Below are positions 1 to 7,746 of a stretch of 64,000 bases of DNA, piece after piece. The stretch's first letter is position 1. The number at the start of each line of letters is the position of its first letter. The stretch lies in contig JACTUC010000022.1 of the NCBI GenBank assembly GCA_015660995.1, forward strand, positions 1 to 64,000. Direction: 5' to 3'. The notes under the pieces are model-generated. The model saw only the letters and a program-made list of their open reading frames with translations. It was not told the origin of the DNA and searched no databases. A program made the position numbers and the translations under genes. This stretch comes from Candidatus Methanomethylicaceae archaeon. Lineage in GTDB: Archaea > Thermoproteota > Methanomethylicia > Methanomethylicales > Methanomethylicaceae.

Positions 1-1
1 C

Positions 2-1018
2 TTCGACTCCACTCCCTTGACGGTTACCTGGACCATAGCCCCGCCGGGCGTCGTAGCCTGCATCCCCATAACCCTCTCCAATAGCCAGAACATGGCGACG
101 CCTGCAAACTTCCAGCAGCAGCTCTTCATCAACTGGTCCCTCTGCAGCCCCTACGTCAGCTCTAGCCTCAGCAACGTGATCTTCTTCGACAGCAACGGCA
201 ACCCGCTTTACGTCTGGGATGAGAACGGCACCACCAACGTCAGCAACTCCCTGACCACGGTCTGGGTCAACCTGGGTTCAAACATAATCCCGGCCAACGG
301 TAACATCAACATATACCTTGGCTTCTACAACCTCAGCTACGATACCAGAGGGCAGAATGGCTACTGGGGCATGTTCCCCACGGCGACCGGCACCTACGCC
401 CAGTATGACAACGGCTTTAAGGTCTTCCAATTCTACGACAACTTCAATGGTACCACTATCAGCCCTGCCTGGAACACCCAGGGGGCTGCTGGGACCTACT
501 CTGTTAACAACGGTCTCACAATGTATTCGGGCGCATTTCCGAACTATGTGTTCACCCTCAATAATCAATACTCAAGTCCTATTATTGTCGACGCCTATTC
601 GGTTGGAACCTACGGAAATTGGCTAGGCATCTCTCTCTGCAACCTCCAGTCTACGGATGGGTCCTATGCCCTTACGAGCGGTGCCGTTCAATGGCTCTAC
701 CCCCCGGAGGGCGGGTGGGGCTCCTACAACGGTCTTGCGAGTGCCTCGGGATATACAGCCATTACGCCCAGTCCCATCACCACCACTCCTCAGGTTATCT
801 CGCTAGCCATGAACTCTACCACAGCGACCGAGTACCAGAACTATGCCAGTCCAGCAACGGTTTCTGTCACAGGCTCCCTCTCCAACTATCCAGGGCTAGT
901 CCAACTGGCTTATAATACCGCGTCGGACACTCAGACCATCTACTGGTTCAGGCTTAGAGCCCTTCCCCCCAACATGGTAATGCCAGGTGTCTCGTTGAGT
1001 GGAATTGTTGTACTTTAG
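2..1018 (+). CDS. Secreted DUF2341-type surface protein, 5' end missing
   Basis: The reading frame is open to the left edge (it reads FDSTP before the first possible start, a TTG at 17), so this is the C-terminal part of a longer protein. The first ~130 residues look like a DUF2341 domain, a beta-rich module of archaeal and bacterial secreted proteins, with the typical stretch around YDNGFKVFQFYDNFNG. A second half resembling a concanavalin/LamG-type fold follows and ends in WFRLRALPPNMVMP, a closing motif that I recall from archaeal DUF2341 proteins. N-X-S/T sequons are frequent, as expected for a glycosylated exported protein. No membrane anchor or sorting signal is seen at the C-terminus. 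The domain naming rests on memory of the family; substrate and role are unknown. Confidence 0.75.
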   Translation, partial: FDSTPLTVTWTIAPPGVVACIPITLSNSQNMATPANFQQQLFINWSLCSPYVSSSLSNVIFFDSNGNPLYVWDENGTTNVSNSLTTVWVNLGSNIIPANGNINIYLGFYNLSYDTRGQNGYWGMFPTATGTYAQYDNGFKVFQFYDNFNGTTISPAWNTQGAAGTYSVNNGLTMYSGAFPNYVFTLNNQYSSPIIVDAYSVGTYGNWLGISLCNLQSTDGSYALTSGAVQWLYPPEGGWGSYNGLASASGYTAITPSPITTTPQVISLAMNSTTATEYQNYASPATVSVTGSLSNYPGLVQLAYNTASDTQTIYWFRLRALPPNMVMPGVSLSGIVVL

Positions 1019-1086
1019 CTCGCACGTGCTTTGCTAAAGACATAATTTGCGAAGATTTTCTCCGAATTATTGTAAAGTAAAAGAAC

Positions 1087-1094
1087 AAAAAAAA
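1087..1094 (-). terminator. T-run terminator of the VTT gene
   Basis: Eight consecutive T residues on the minus strand directly follow the stop codon of the 1095-1787 gene. Archaeal transcription commonly ends in such T-runs without a hairpin. Confidence 0.5.
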
Positions 1095-1787
1095 CTAAAA
1101 TTTAATCCCAAACCTGCGCAATAGTGGCTCCCAATCATATTTGAATAAGAAAATCCCAAGGAAGATGAACACTATGGAGAGCAGGATCGAAAATTCGAGG
1201 GATGTGAGACCTAATAAATGGTGGACCGTCTTGGTGATCTGAAGTATGCCAAGGAACTCGAGCCAGATCTCAACGGCGCTTTTCACAATCTTTGCAAGAA
1301 TGGTTACTGAGAACATGGGAAGGAGTCTTATTTTCTCTGCGCCGGCTCCTATGTAGAGGTAATCATCAAGGGGAAGTACTGGTATTACTGCTGTTATGAA
1401 AACTACAATGAGAAAGCTTCTACGCTGAAGCCAAGCCCCAAGAAGTTTAACGTTTTTGTTCTCCTTCAGCTTTCCACTGAATCCCATGGCACCGCCATAA
1501 ATGATGAGCTTCCCGATGGCTGCACCAAGCGCAGTGATGAGAATGATGAGGAGGAAACCCTCAGGCGTGAATCCGAAAGTTATCAGCTCGGCTGTGGCAA
1601 TCAGCGTGTAGGAGGCTCCGAAGAATGGAGTGGCGTTGGATATGAGCGAGACGACGAAGAGTCCTGCCAGGCTGAATAAGAAAGGGTTACTAAAATGGGC
1701 GGCTGCTGGAAGAGCCAGTGCAGCTCCCCCTAGAAGAGCACCATTGATGCATTGGATGGCATCAGTAAACATTCTGGGGGTCTCCAT
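1095..1787 (-). CDS. VTT/DedA-family membrane protein
   Basis: A 230-residue polytopic membrane protein with about five hydrophobic helices. The centre fits the VTT (SNARE-associated, DedA) domain: a glycine-rich GAAIGKLIIYGGAMG segment and, further on, FITAVIPVLPLDDYLYIGAG, which matches the P-x-x-P-x-x-D-D re-entrant segment of archaeal VTT proteins. Family members act as lipid scramblases or proton-dependent transporters in the cytoplasmic membrane, including recycling of polyprenyl-phosphate carriers; the substrate here cannot be read from sequence. The classical DedA arginine in the second motif is absent, as in other archaeal relatives. The gene stands alone and is transcribed towards the partial surface-protein gene. 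Confidence 0.7.
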   Translation of the reverse strand: METPRMFTDAIQCINGALLGGAALALPAAAHFSNPFLFSLAGLFVVSLISNATPFFGASYTLIATAELITFGFTPEGFLLIILITALGAAIGKLIIYGGAMGFSGKLKENKNVKLLGAWLQRRSFLIVVFITAVIPVLPLDDYLYIGAGAEKIRLLPMFSVTILAKIVKSAVEIWLEFLGILQITKTVHHLLGLTSLEFSILLSIVFIFLGIFLFKYDWEPLLRRFGIKF

Positions 1788-1943
1788 TTTTTAAAACTGG
1801 CAAGCAACTTCAGCTTTCATTGTTATGTGATCACGCCACTTCTACATAAGGACGCCAATATTTCTAGACCAAGCCAGGATTAACTTGCCAGAATTGGACC
1901 CAGATTCCTTTTGCTCCATTTTCGCAAGCGATATATTGGCAAC

Positions 1944-3473
1944 TCAATAGCCCATTCTTTGCGCCATCTCTAATCTTTTGTTTTTGCCCGTTGGTCCCTT
2001 GGGTATATTGTCCACGAAGATTATTTGGGTAGGTACCTTGAAGTAGGCAAGGCGATCGAAGAGAAATGCCCTAAGGTCCTTCTCTGTTATGGAACTACCT
2101 GGCCTGAGGACAACGGCAGCCACTACGTCTTCGCCCAACGTCTTATGGGGCACAGCAAAGGATATGGCCTCTTCAATTGCTGGGTGCTGAAGGAGCGCGT
2201 CGTCAATCTCTTGGGGTGCCACCTTCTCGCCTCCTTTATTTATCATCTCCTTGAGGCGACCCCAGAGGTGGAGGAATCCCTCATTGTCAAAGGAACCCAG
2301 ATCACCGGTCCTGAACCAGCCATTTATGAAGGCTAGGGAATTGGCTTCAGGATTATTCTCATAGCCCTTGAAGACGTTGGGGCCTCGCAGAACTATCTCC
2401 CCTATCTCCTTCGGGTCCAACAGTGCACCCTTTTCGTCCATGATTGCCACCTCGGCCACCCCAACAACTCCCGCACTGCCGGGCTTACGCCTAGATGGGG
2501 AGTTCGAGGCTATGAATAAGGCCTCCGTCATGCCATAACTCTCAATTACCTGTGCCTTGAAGAGATCCTCCAGCTGCGCCATGAGCTTCATAGACATGGA
2601 AGCAGACCCCGTGCCAATCCACTTGATATTGCACCTGGAAACAATGGCCTCGTTACCCTTGGAGAGGTCCATCACCATTTGATGGATTGTCGGGGGACCA
2701 GCATACCAGGTCGGACCAGTTGAATCAAGCCAATGGAAGAACTCGGATGGGATGAAACCCGGTGCACAGATAAACCTTCCCCCATGGCGTAGAACACGGT
2801 AGAGAATATTCAATGCAAATACATGAAAGAGGGGAAGCATGTTCAGGTATATGTCCTCCTCGGGCTTCGACTTGAAGATCTTTGCATAGTAATCGATATT
2901 GTGACATAGGTTCGATTGGGTTAAGGGTACCCGCTTGGGCTCAACGGTTCCAGAGGTAAAAAGCACATGGGCGATATCATCCGGCTGCGCATAGTTGGGT
3001 TCATTGCTTGGCCTTTCGGGCATTCCTTCTAGGATGAAGGAGCCTGCCTCCTCCTCATTTATCTTTAATAGCTCGATTACTTCGATCCCATGGGCACGCG
3101 CAACCCTTTTCGAAGGGGAGTCTTGGCCCTTCTCCACAACCAGTGCCTTCAGCCCCAGGTCTTTGACAATTGACTCCAGCTCCGCTTCTGTGTATTGGGG
3201 ATTCAGAGGAATGACTGTGAACCCTGAGACCAGAGAGGCCATGGCAACGGCCATTTCTGGCCCGTTGGACATGGAAATGGCAATCCTGTCATTTCTGCCA
3301 TAGCCGATGCTATTGAGCGATGCGACAACCTGATGCACCCTCTCACGGAGTCGGCCATAGGTGATCTTTCGGCCCGTGACGTCGCTCAATGCAACCACCT
3401 CTTTGGGCTGCATTCGGAATAGCGTCTCGGATATTGTAAGAGGTAGAGGGTTTGGGTCTTTACTCATATTCAT
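1944..3473 (-). CDS. AMP-forming acyl-CoA synthetase (AAE3/Pcs60-like)
   Basis: A full-length (509 residues) ANL-superfamily enzyme that would activate a carboxylic acid through an acyl-adenylate and pass it to CoA. The A3 phosphate loop reads LFTSGTVEPKRVPLTQSNL, followed by MPLFHVFALN, TWYAGPPTIHQMV, ESYGMTEA (A5), GWFRTGDLG (A7), GRLKEMINKGGEKVAPQEID (A8) and the catalytic lysine in PKGPTGKNKR (A10). VPLTQ, the PPTIHQ segment and GEKVAPQEID resemble the oxalyl-CoA synthetase/AAE3/Pcs60 branch more than long-chain FadD. The loop is unusual: canonical TSGTTGxPKG is shortened by one residue and its lysine-glycine is replaced by KR. ATG at 3473 or 3467 are both possible starts. The substrate is not certain. 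It may belong functionally with the phosphopantetheinyl transferase at the other end of the window, but they are 60 kb apart. Confidence 0.85.
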   Translation of the reverse strand: MNMSKDPNPLPLTISETLFRMQPKEVVALSDVTGRKITYGRLRERVHQVVASLNSIGYGRNDRIAISMSNGPEMAVAMASLVSGFTVIPLNPQYTEAELESIVKDLGLKALVVEKGQDSPSKRVARAHGIEVIELLKINEEEAGSFILEGMPERPSNEPNYAQPDDIAHVLFTSGTVEPKRVPLTQSNLCHNIDYYAKIFKSKPEEDIYLNMLPLFHVFALNILYRVLRHGGRFICAPGFIPSEFFHWLDSTGPTWYAGPPTIHQMVMDLSKGNEAIVSRCNIKWIGTGSASMSMKLMAQLEDLFKAQVIESYGMTEALFIASNSPSRRKPGSAGVVGVAEVAIMDEKGALLDPKEIGEIVLRGPNVFKGYENNPEANSLAFINGWFRTGDLGSFDNEGFLHLWGRLKEMINKGGEKVAPQEIDDALLQHPAIEEAISFAVPHKTLGEDVVAAVVLRPGSSITEKDLRAFLFDRLAYFKVPTQIIFVDNIPKGPTGKNKRLEMAQRMGY

Positions 3474-3671
3474 GACCTAAGCCATGATATTAATGCTGGT
3501 GGATCTTTTAATAAAAAGATATCGCCAGCAACAAAACGAGTAATTAAGCGCCATCAAGTCTCTCATTTTCCCTTCGCATCTTAATGGCAGTATTGCACTT
3601 CTTATGGCTTATCTACCTAATGTTTTAATACAAGGAAAAAATAAACCGACGAAGAGAGAGGAAACTTCATC

Positions 3672-4109
3672 ATGTCTTCGTCAAGGGTATCCGTGAAGGC
3701 CCGTGCAGCCTTTGGTAGATCCATGCCGATTACCATCGCAGCCCTAACCTCTCTTACAGCCGGTGTGCTAGGTTTAGTTGCTTGCGCATTTGTGGCTGTG
3801 ATTGTCCTGCAGGGTACTGAGTATACAACGCCCTTAATCGGGCCAATACTCCTAAGCACTAGCGGCAAAAACTTTGTCCTTGGCACAGTAGCCATTGTCC
3901 TTTCAATCTTGCATATTATCGTCGGTTTCATGCTCTGGAGGTCGACATCGCAGGGAGGAACGGTGGGCATAGTCCTTGCTGCTGTAGATATCGTCATCTA
4001 TTCAATCGCGCTCTTCGCTCCCATGGTTGTCTACGTAGTGCTGCCACTCCTCTTTGTGGGGACAATAATGGCGATTGCTATAATCTTTGGATGGGACACA
4101 CTTCGCTGA
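3672..4109 (+). CDS. Small four-helix membrane protein
   Basis: 145 residues: a short basic cytoplasmic N-terminus (SSSRVSVKARAAFGRS) followed by four hydrophobic helices at about 20-45, 65-85, 95-115 and 118-140, joined by short loops. There is no recognised domain. A purine-rich GAGAGAGG sits 10-15 bases before the ATG and an AT-rich TTTTAATA box lies further upstream, supporting this start. The minus-strand frame over the same bases is a shadow. It lies between the acyl-CoA synthetase and the epimerase genes, both on the opposite strand, so it is probably a single-gene transcript. Function unknown. Confidence 0.65.
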   Translation: MSSSRVSVKARAAFGRSMPITIAALTSLTAGVLGLVACAFVAVIVLQGTEYTTPLIGPILLSTSGKNFVLGTVAIVLSILHIIVGFMLWRSTSQGGTVGIVLAAVDIVIYSIALFAPMVVYVVLPLLFVGTIMAIAIIFGWDTLR

Positions 4110-4255
4110 GCTCGGACTTCATGTTGCAGTTTCATCCCTTTATGCTTGGCAAGAAGTAATGCTTCATTAATCAGGGTTTCAATCCTTTGCCTTGCGCCGA
4201 CTTTTATTCTTGGAATCTCGACTGTCGATTCAAAGTAATCGTTGTGTCTGTTGTT

Positions 4256-5185
4256 TTAGATAGGAATTCGGACATCTTTCCCAGTGTAATAATTTACAGT
4301 CTTCTCGATCCCTTCCTCAAGCTTGATCTTCGCCCTGAAACCCAAGACCTTTTCTGCCTTGGTGGTATCTGCCTGGGTGTGCATGACATAGTTCTTGATC
4401 GGGTTGGGAGTGTATATTGGAGTAATATTCAGGCCCAGCTGCTTATTCAAGATTGCAATAATCTCGTTGAATGATGTGGCCTTGCCAGTTCCTACGTTCA
4501 AAATCTCTCCCTTGAGGTTGGACTTCATTGCAAAGACATTCGCCTCAACGACATCATCAATGTAGGTAAAGTCCCTGGTCTGGGTGCCGTCGCCATATAT
4601 TACAGGGCGCTTTCCTTTCATCATCCCCCAAAGGAACTGGGTGATGTTGTTCGCGTACTTGCCCTTGTGCTCCTCGTGGGGGCCGTAGACGCTGAAGTAC
4701 CTGAGGCCTACCGCCCTCAGGCCGTAGAGATCTGCGTAGAGCGATGCTGCCAGCTCCCTGGCATAGAACGAGTACTCATAGAAGCTGCCAGGGGATACCG
4801 GAAGGCTCTCCCTGTGGGGCGGAGGGCACCTGCTATAGAGGCTGCTGGTTGTGGCATAAACCACGGGGAAATCATGGCAGCAGGCCGCATCAACAACATT
4901 CAAGAACCCCTTCAAGTTGACATCTATGCCCTCCCTCGGGTCAGGGAAGAACATGGGAGAGGAGCTATAGGCTGCATCGTGGAAAACGCCATTCAAATCC
5001 TTGCATAGAGAATCGATCAGCTCCTTGTTCCTAACGTCGCCCCTTACGGTTTTGGCCCCATGCAGTTCTGCTTCCTTGCCAAGGCTCATGTTGTCAAGAA
5101 CGATTACCTCATGTCCATCATTAATGAGCCTTTTTGCTATGTTGAAACCTATGAAACCCATTCCACCCGTCACAAGAAACTTCAT
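4256..5185 (-). CDS. Extended SDR NDP-sugar epimerase/dehydratase with altered active site
   Basis: About 309 residues of the extended short-chain dehydrogenase family to which GalE-type UDP-sugar 4-epimerases belong. It opens MKFLVTGGMGFIG (Rossmann GxxGxxG), continues with VLDNMSLG, the catalytic Ser/Thr region YATTSSLYS, and RYFSVYGPHEEHKGKYANNI and DFTYIDDVVEAN, which are substrate-binding landmarks. The usual YxxxK catalytic pair is not present: the aligned segment reads YSFYARELAAS, where the expected lysine is glutamate. I confirmed the codons (TAT GCC AGG GAG). Either the active site has shifted, or this belongs to a non-classical clade. The start at 5185 is preferred over 5194 because the protein then begins MKFLVTGG. 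It is divergent from the GT4 gene at 5346. Confidence 0.8.
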   Translation of the reverse strand: MKFLVTGGMGFIGFNIAKRLINDGHEVIVLDNMSLGKEAELHGAKTVRGDVRNKELIDSLCKDLNGVFHDAAYSSSPMFFPDPREGIDVNLKGFLNVVDAACCHDFPVVYATTSSLYSRCPPPHRESLPVSPGSFYEYSFYARELAASLYADLYGLRAVGLRYFSVYGPHEEHKGKYANNITQFLWGMMKGKRPVIYGDGTQTRDFTYIDDVVEANVFAMKSNLKGEILNVGTGKATSFNEIIAILNKQLGLNITPIYTPNPIKNYVMHTQADTTKAEKVLGFRAKIKLEEGIEKTVNYYTGKDVRIPI

Positions 5186-5345
5186 AAGCGTCATTCTATC
5201 GTTTGTAAAAACTCATTGATTAGCTTTTCAATGACTAATTTTATTAATATTAAAAGGAGAAGAGGTTCAACATCGGAAATTGATTACAGATCTTCGGTTT
5301 GGTTTGGATTGCCTGTGAAAATTGAGGACTGGAGATACGGATGAA

Positions 5346-6521
5346 ATGGCAATTGTTGTCGTGTATGGGGTAGATACCTCCATAGAACAAGAAATCCAGA
5401 AGGGTAATATCTCTCAAATGCAAACCGAAATCAACAATTTCAGTTCCTTGTCAAAGATCTACCTACTAACCATGGACTACTGTTCCTATGACTCTCTTTT
5501 CAACAACAACGTCATTCACATCCCCTGTGGCTTTAAAGTCAGAAGTAATTCTTTCATAGTCCGTTTTCTTTTTTCGATAATTTACGTCTTCAGATCTTTT
5601 TTTGAAATTATGAAAAGGCGCAAAGACATTGAATTGATGGTATCTCAAGGCACAACTACTTTGCAATGTGTTGTAGCTTCAGGAATAATTAAAGTTCCCT
5701 TCATACTTTTTATCCATTACCTTTCCTATCAAGAGGAACTGATCCTGAAAAGGAAGCTTCTTGCCACAATTTTCTGGGCAATCGAAAGTTATACGATAGC
5801 GCACGCAGATCAAATTATAGCCTTAAGTCAAAAAATAAAGTCGCAAGTTCTGCCACTAAATATGAGAGTTCAAATAATTCCAAATTATGTTGATGTAAAG
5901 GTCACTGATAGGCTTGATAGAAAACAATTAAGAGAAAAATACCAATTCGGCGAATCCCTGAAGGTGATTTTGTTTGTTGGCAGATTACACCCCGTAAAGA
6001 ATGTTGATTTTCTTCTTAAGGCCTATAAACACATTGTCTCTGAGGTTAATTCCAAGGTCGTAATATTGGGAGATGGACCAGAACGGATGCCCTTGGAAGC
6101 ATTAGCAAAAGACCTCGATATAGCCGATAAAGTCGACTTTAAAGGATTCGTTCTTAAGGATGAGGTTCTTGAATATATGAACGCAAGTGACATTCTTGTT
6201 TTGCCATCATTGGTAGAAGGGCAACCCCGAGTCATATTGGAGGCTTGGGCATGTGGCCTACCGGTTGTGGCTGCAAAAAGTAGTGGCCTACAGGATCTAA
6301 TAAATGACGGAATAGATGGCATATTGTTCGATGTGCACTCCGAGAAAGAATTAGTTAATGCTATTATAGGAGCTCTGAAAGCTGCCAAATCTAATTTATT
6401 GATTGAAAATGGGGAAAAACGCGTGAAGGAATTTGAGAAAGAGAGAATTCTTTCAATGCAAATTGAAGCGATACAAACCTTACTAAATAAAACTATATTA
6501 TCAAAAACTAGGTTATCATAA
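5346..6521 (+). CDS. GT4-family glycosyltransferase
   Basis: A GT-B fold retaining glycosyltransferase transferring a sugar from a nucleotide donor to a lipid-linked or polysaccharide acceptor at the cytoplasmic face of the membrane. The C-terminal half carries the GT4 landmarks: ILFVGRLHPVKNVDFLL, VVILGDGPER, VDFKGFV, and the donor-binding PSLVEGQPRVILEAWACGLP with the E-x7-E arrangement. The N-terminal half is more divergent, as expected for acceptor recognition. An upstream in-frame TTG (5322) exists, but ATG at 5346 (MAIVVVYG) gives the normal start at the first beta strand with GGAG about 11 bases before it. It overlaps the next GT gene by one base (TAATG), so they are co-translated. AT-rich. 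Confidence 0.85.
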   Translation: MAIVVVYGVDTSIEQEIQKGNISQMQTEINNFSSLSKIYLLTMDYCSYDSLFNNNVIHIPCGFKVRSNSFIVRFLFSIIYVFRSFFEIMKRRKDIELMVSQGTTTLQCVVASGIIKVPFILFIHYLSYQEELILKRKLLATIFWAIESYTIAHADQIIALSQKIKSQVLPLNMRVQIIPNYVDVKVTDRLDRKQLREKYQFGESLKVILFVGRLHPVKNVDFLLKAYKHIVSEVNSKVVILGDGPERMPLEALAKDLDIADKVDFKGFVLKDEVLEYMNASDILVLPSLVEGQPRVILEAWACGLPVVAAKSSGLQDLINDGIDGILFDVHSEKELVNAIIGALKAAKSNLLIENGEKRVKEFEKERILSMQIEAIQTLLNKTILSKTRLS

Positions 6522-7654
6522 TGCCTAATACCAAAAAAATTCTATTTTTTACTGAAATTGACCAAGATAACCCTTACGGGTCCCATATAAGACCATTTTT
6601 TTTGGCAAAGTATCTGTGCTCCGAGAAATATGATGTATTCGCAACTTGTATCAATTATAATATCAACTCAAAATGTCCGAAATTCATCAATCTTTCTTCG
6701 ATTTTTAAATTTTCTAGACCAAAAAAATACTTATACCATTTGAAATATGGAAGAAATATTGTTCAAAAAATAAAACCCGACTACATATATACTCATCTTC
6801 ATACCGCTAGTTTTGCATTAGGATTATTGAAAATATTGAGAATTGTCAAGGAGCCTCTAATTGTTGATATGCATGGAAGTTGGGGCCTCGAAGTAAGTAA
6901 TTCACTCTTAAAGCCTGCATTGATATTGATAGAAAGTTTTTGCATATATGCGTCAGACATGACAATTGTTCCATCAGAGGAATTAAAAAAATATTTTCAA
7001 AATTCTTATGGGGTGCGACCTGGTAAAATCGTGGTTGTACCCAATGGGGTCAACAATAATTCATTTAGATTACTTAATGATCTAGAGAAAGAGAACCAGC
7101 GGGCTAAACTGGGATTGGCAAATAAAAAAATAATAATCCTAACAGCTCCTCGTAACAACAACTCAAACATAATAGCAATCAAGTTGATGTATGAAGTTAT
7201 GAAAATCGCCAAAGAAAAAGGGGTGAACCTTCAATTACTAATTTTAGGTGGGGGACCAACTGTAGGGACTCCGCCAGCAAATGTGGCGTATACTGGTTTT
7301 GTTAGGAATTTTGAGATGTTTATGTCAATAGCAGATGTGGCAGTTGCTCCCTATCCTGAAGGGGCAGCAGCAGGAGGAGCACGGAATAAAACATTGGAAT
7401 ATTTTAAATATGAAATTCCAGTCGTTTCCACTGTTGAAGGCATTAGAGGAATAGATGGAGCCATGCCTGAAAAGGATTTTATTCTTTCAAGTGATGAACC
7501 TCTCGATTTCCTTCAAAAAATTATAATGTGTATTGGTATGGATAACAAAAAAAGACAAAAAATGATTGATGATGCGAATGACTTAGTTACTCAAAATTAC
7601 ACTTGGGAAAAAAGCGCGAAGCAACTAAATGATTTTCTTAAGTCGTTAGCTTAG
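6521..7654 (+). CDS. GT4-family glycosyltransferase
   Basis: 377 residues, GT-B fold. The N-terminus (KKILFFTEIDQDNPYGSH) and the central VPNGVNNNSF hinge are typical; the C-terminal domain has LILGGGP, VAYTGFV and VAVAPYPEGAAAGGARNKTL, which is a variant of the donor-binding segment where the first conserved glutamate is followed by a glycine/alanine run and the second lies in TLEYF. This EGAAAGGARNKTLEY pattern is seen in GT4 enzymes acting on surface glycans. Strongly AT-rich with A-runs, unlike the rml operon. Translationally coupled to the preceding GT4 gene and followed, after 92 bases, by the GT-C gene. Confidence 0.85.
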   Translation: MPNTKKILFFTEIDQDNPYGSHIRPFFLAKYLCSEKYDVFATCINYNINSKCPKFINLSSIFKFSRPKKYLYHLKYGRNIVQKIKPDYIYTHLHTASFALGLLKILRIVKEPLIVDMHGSWGLEVSNSLLKPALILIESFCIYASDMTIVPSEELKKYFQNSYGVRPGKIVVVPNGVNNNSFRLLNDLEKENQRAKLGLANKKIIILTAPRNNNSNIIAIKLMYEVMKIAKEKGVNLQLLILGGGPTVGTPPANVAYTGFVRNFEMFMSIADVAVAPYPEGAAAGGARNKTLEYFKYEIPVVSTVEGIRGIDGAMPEKDFILSSDEPLDFLQKIIMCIGMDNKKRQKMIDDANDLVTQNYTWEKSAKQLNDFLKSLA

Positions 7655-7746
7655 ATGATTCTATTCATGAATGTGAATAGAAAAATGATATTTAAGCTGT
7701 TGTCAGAAAGATAATTATCTAATTTCATCTAAAGGAAACATTACCA

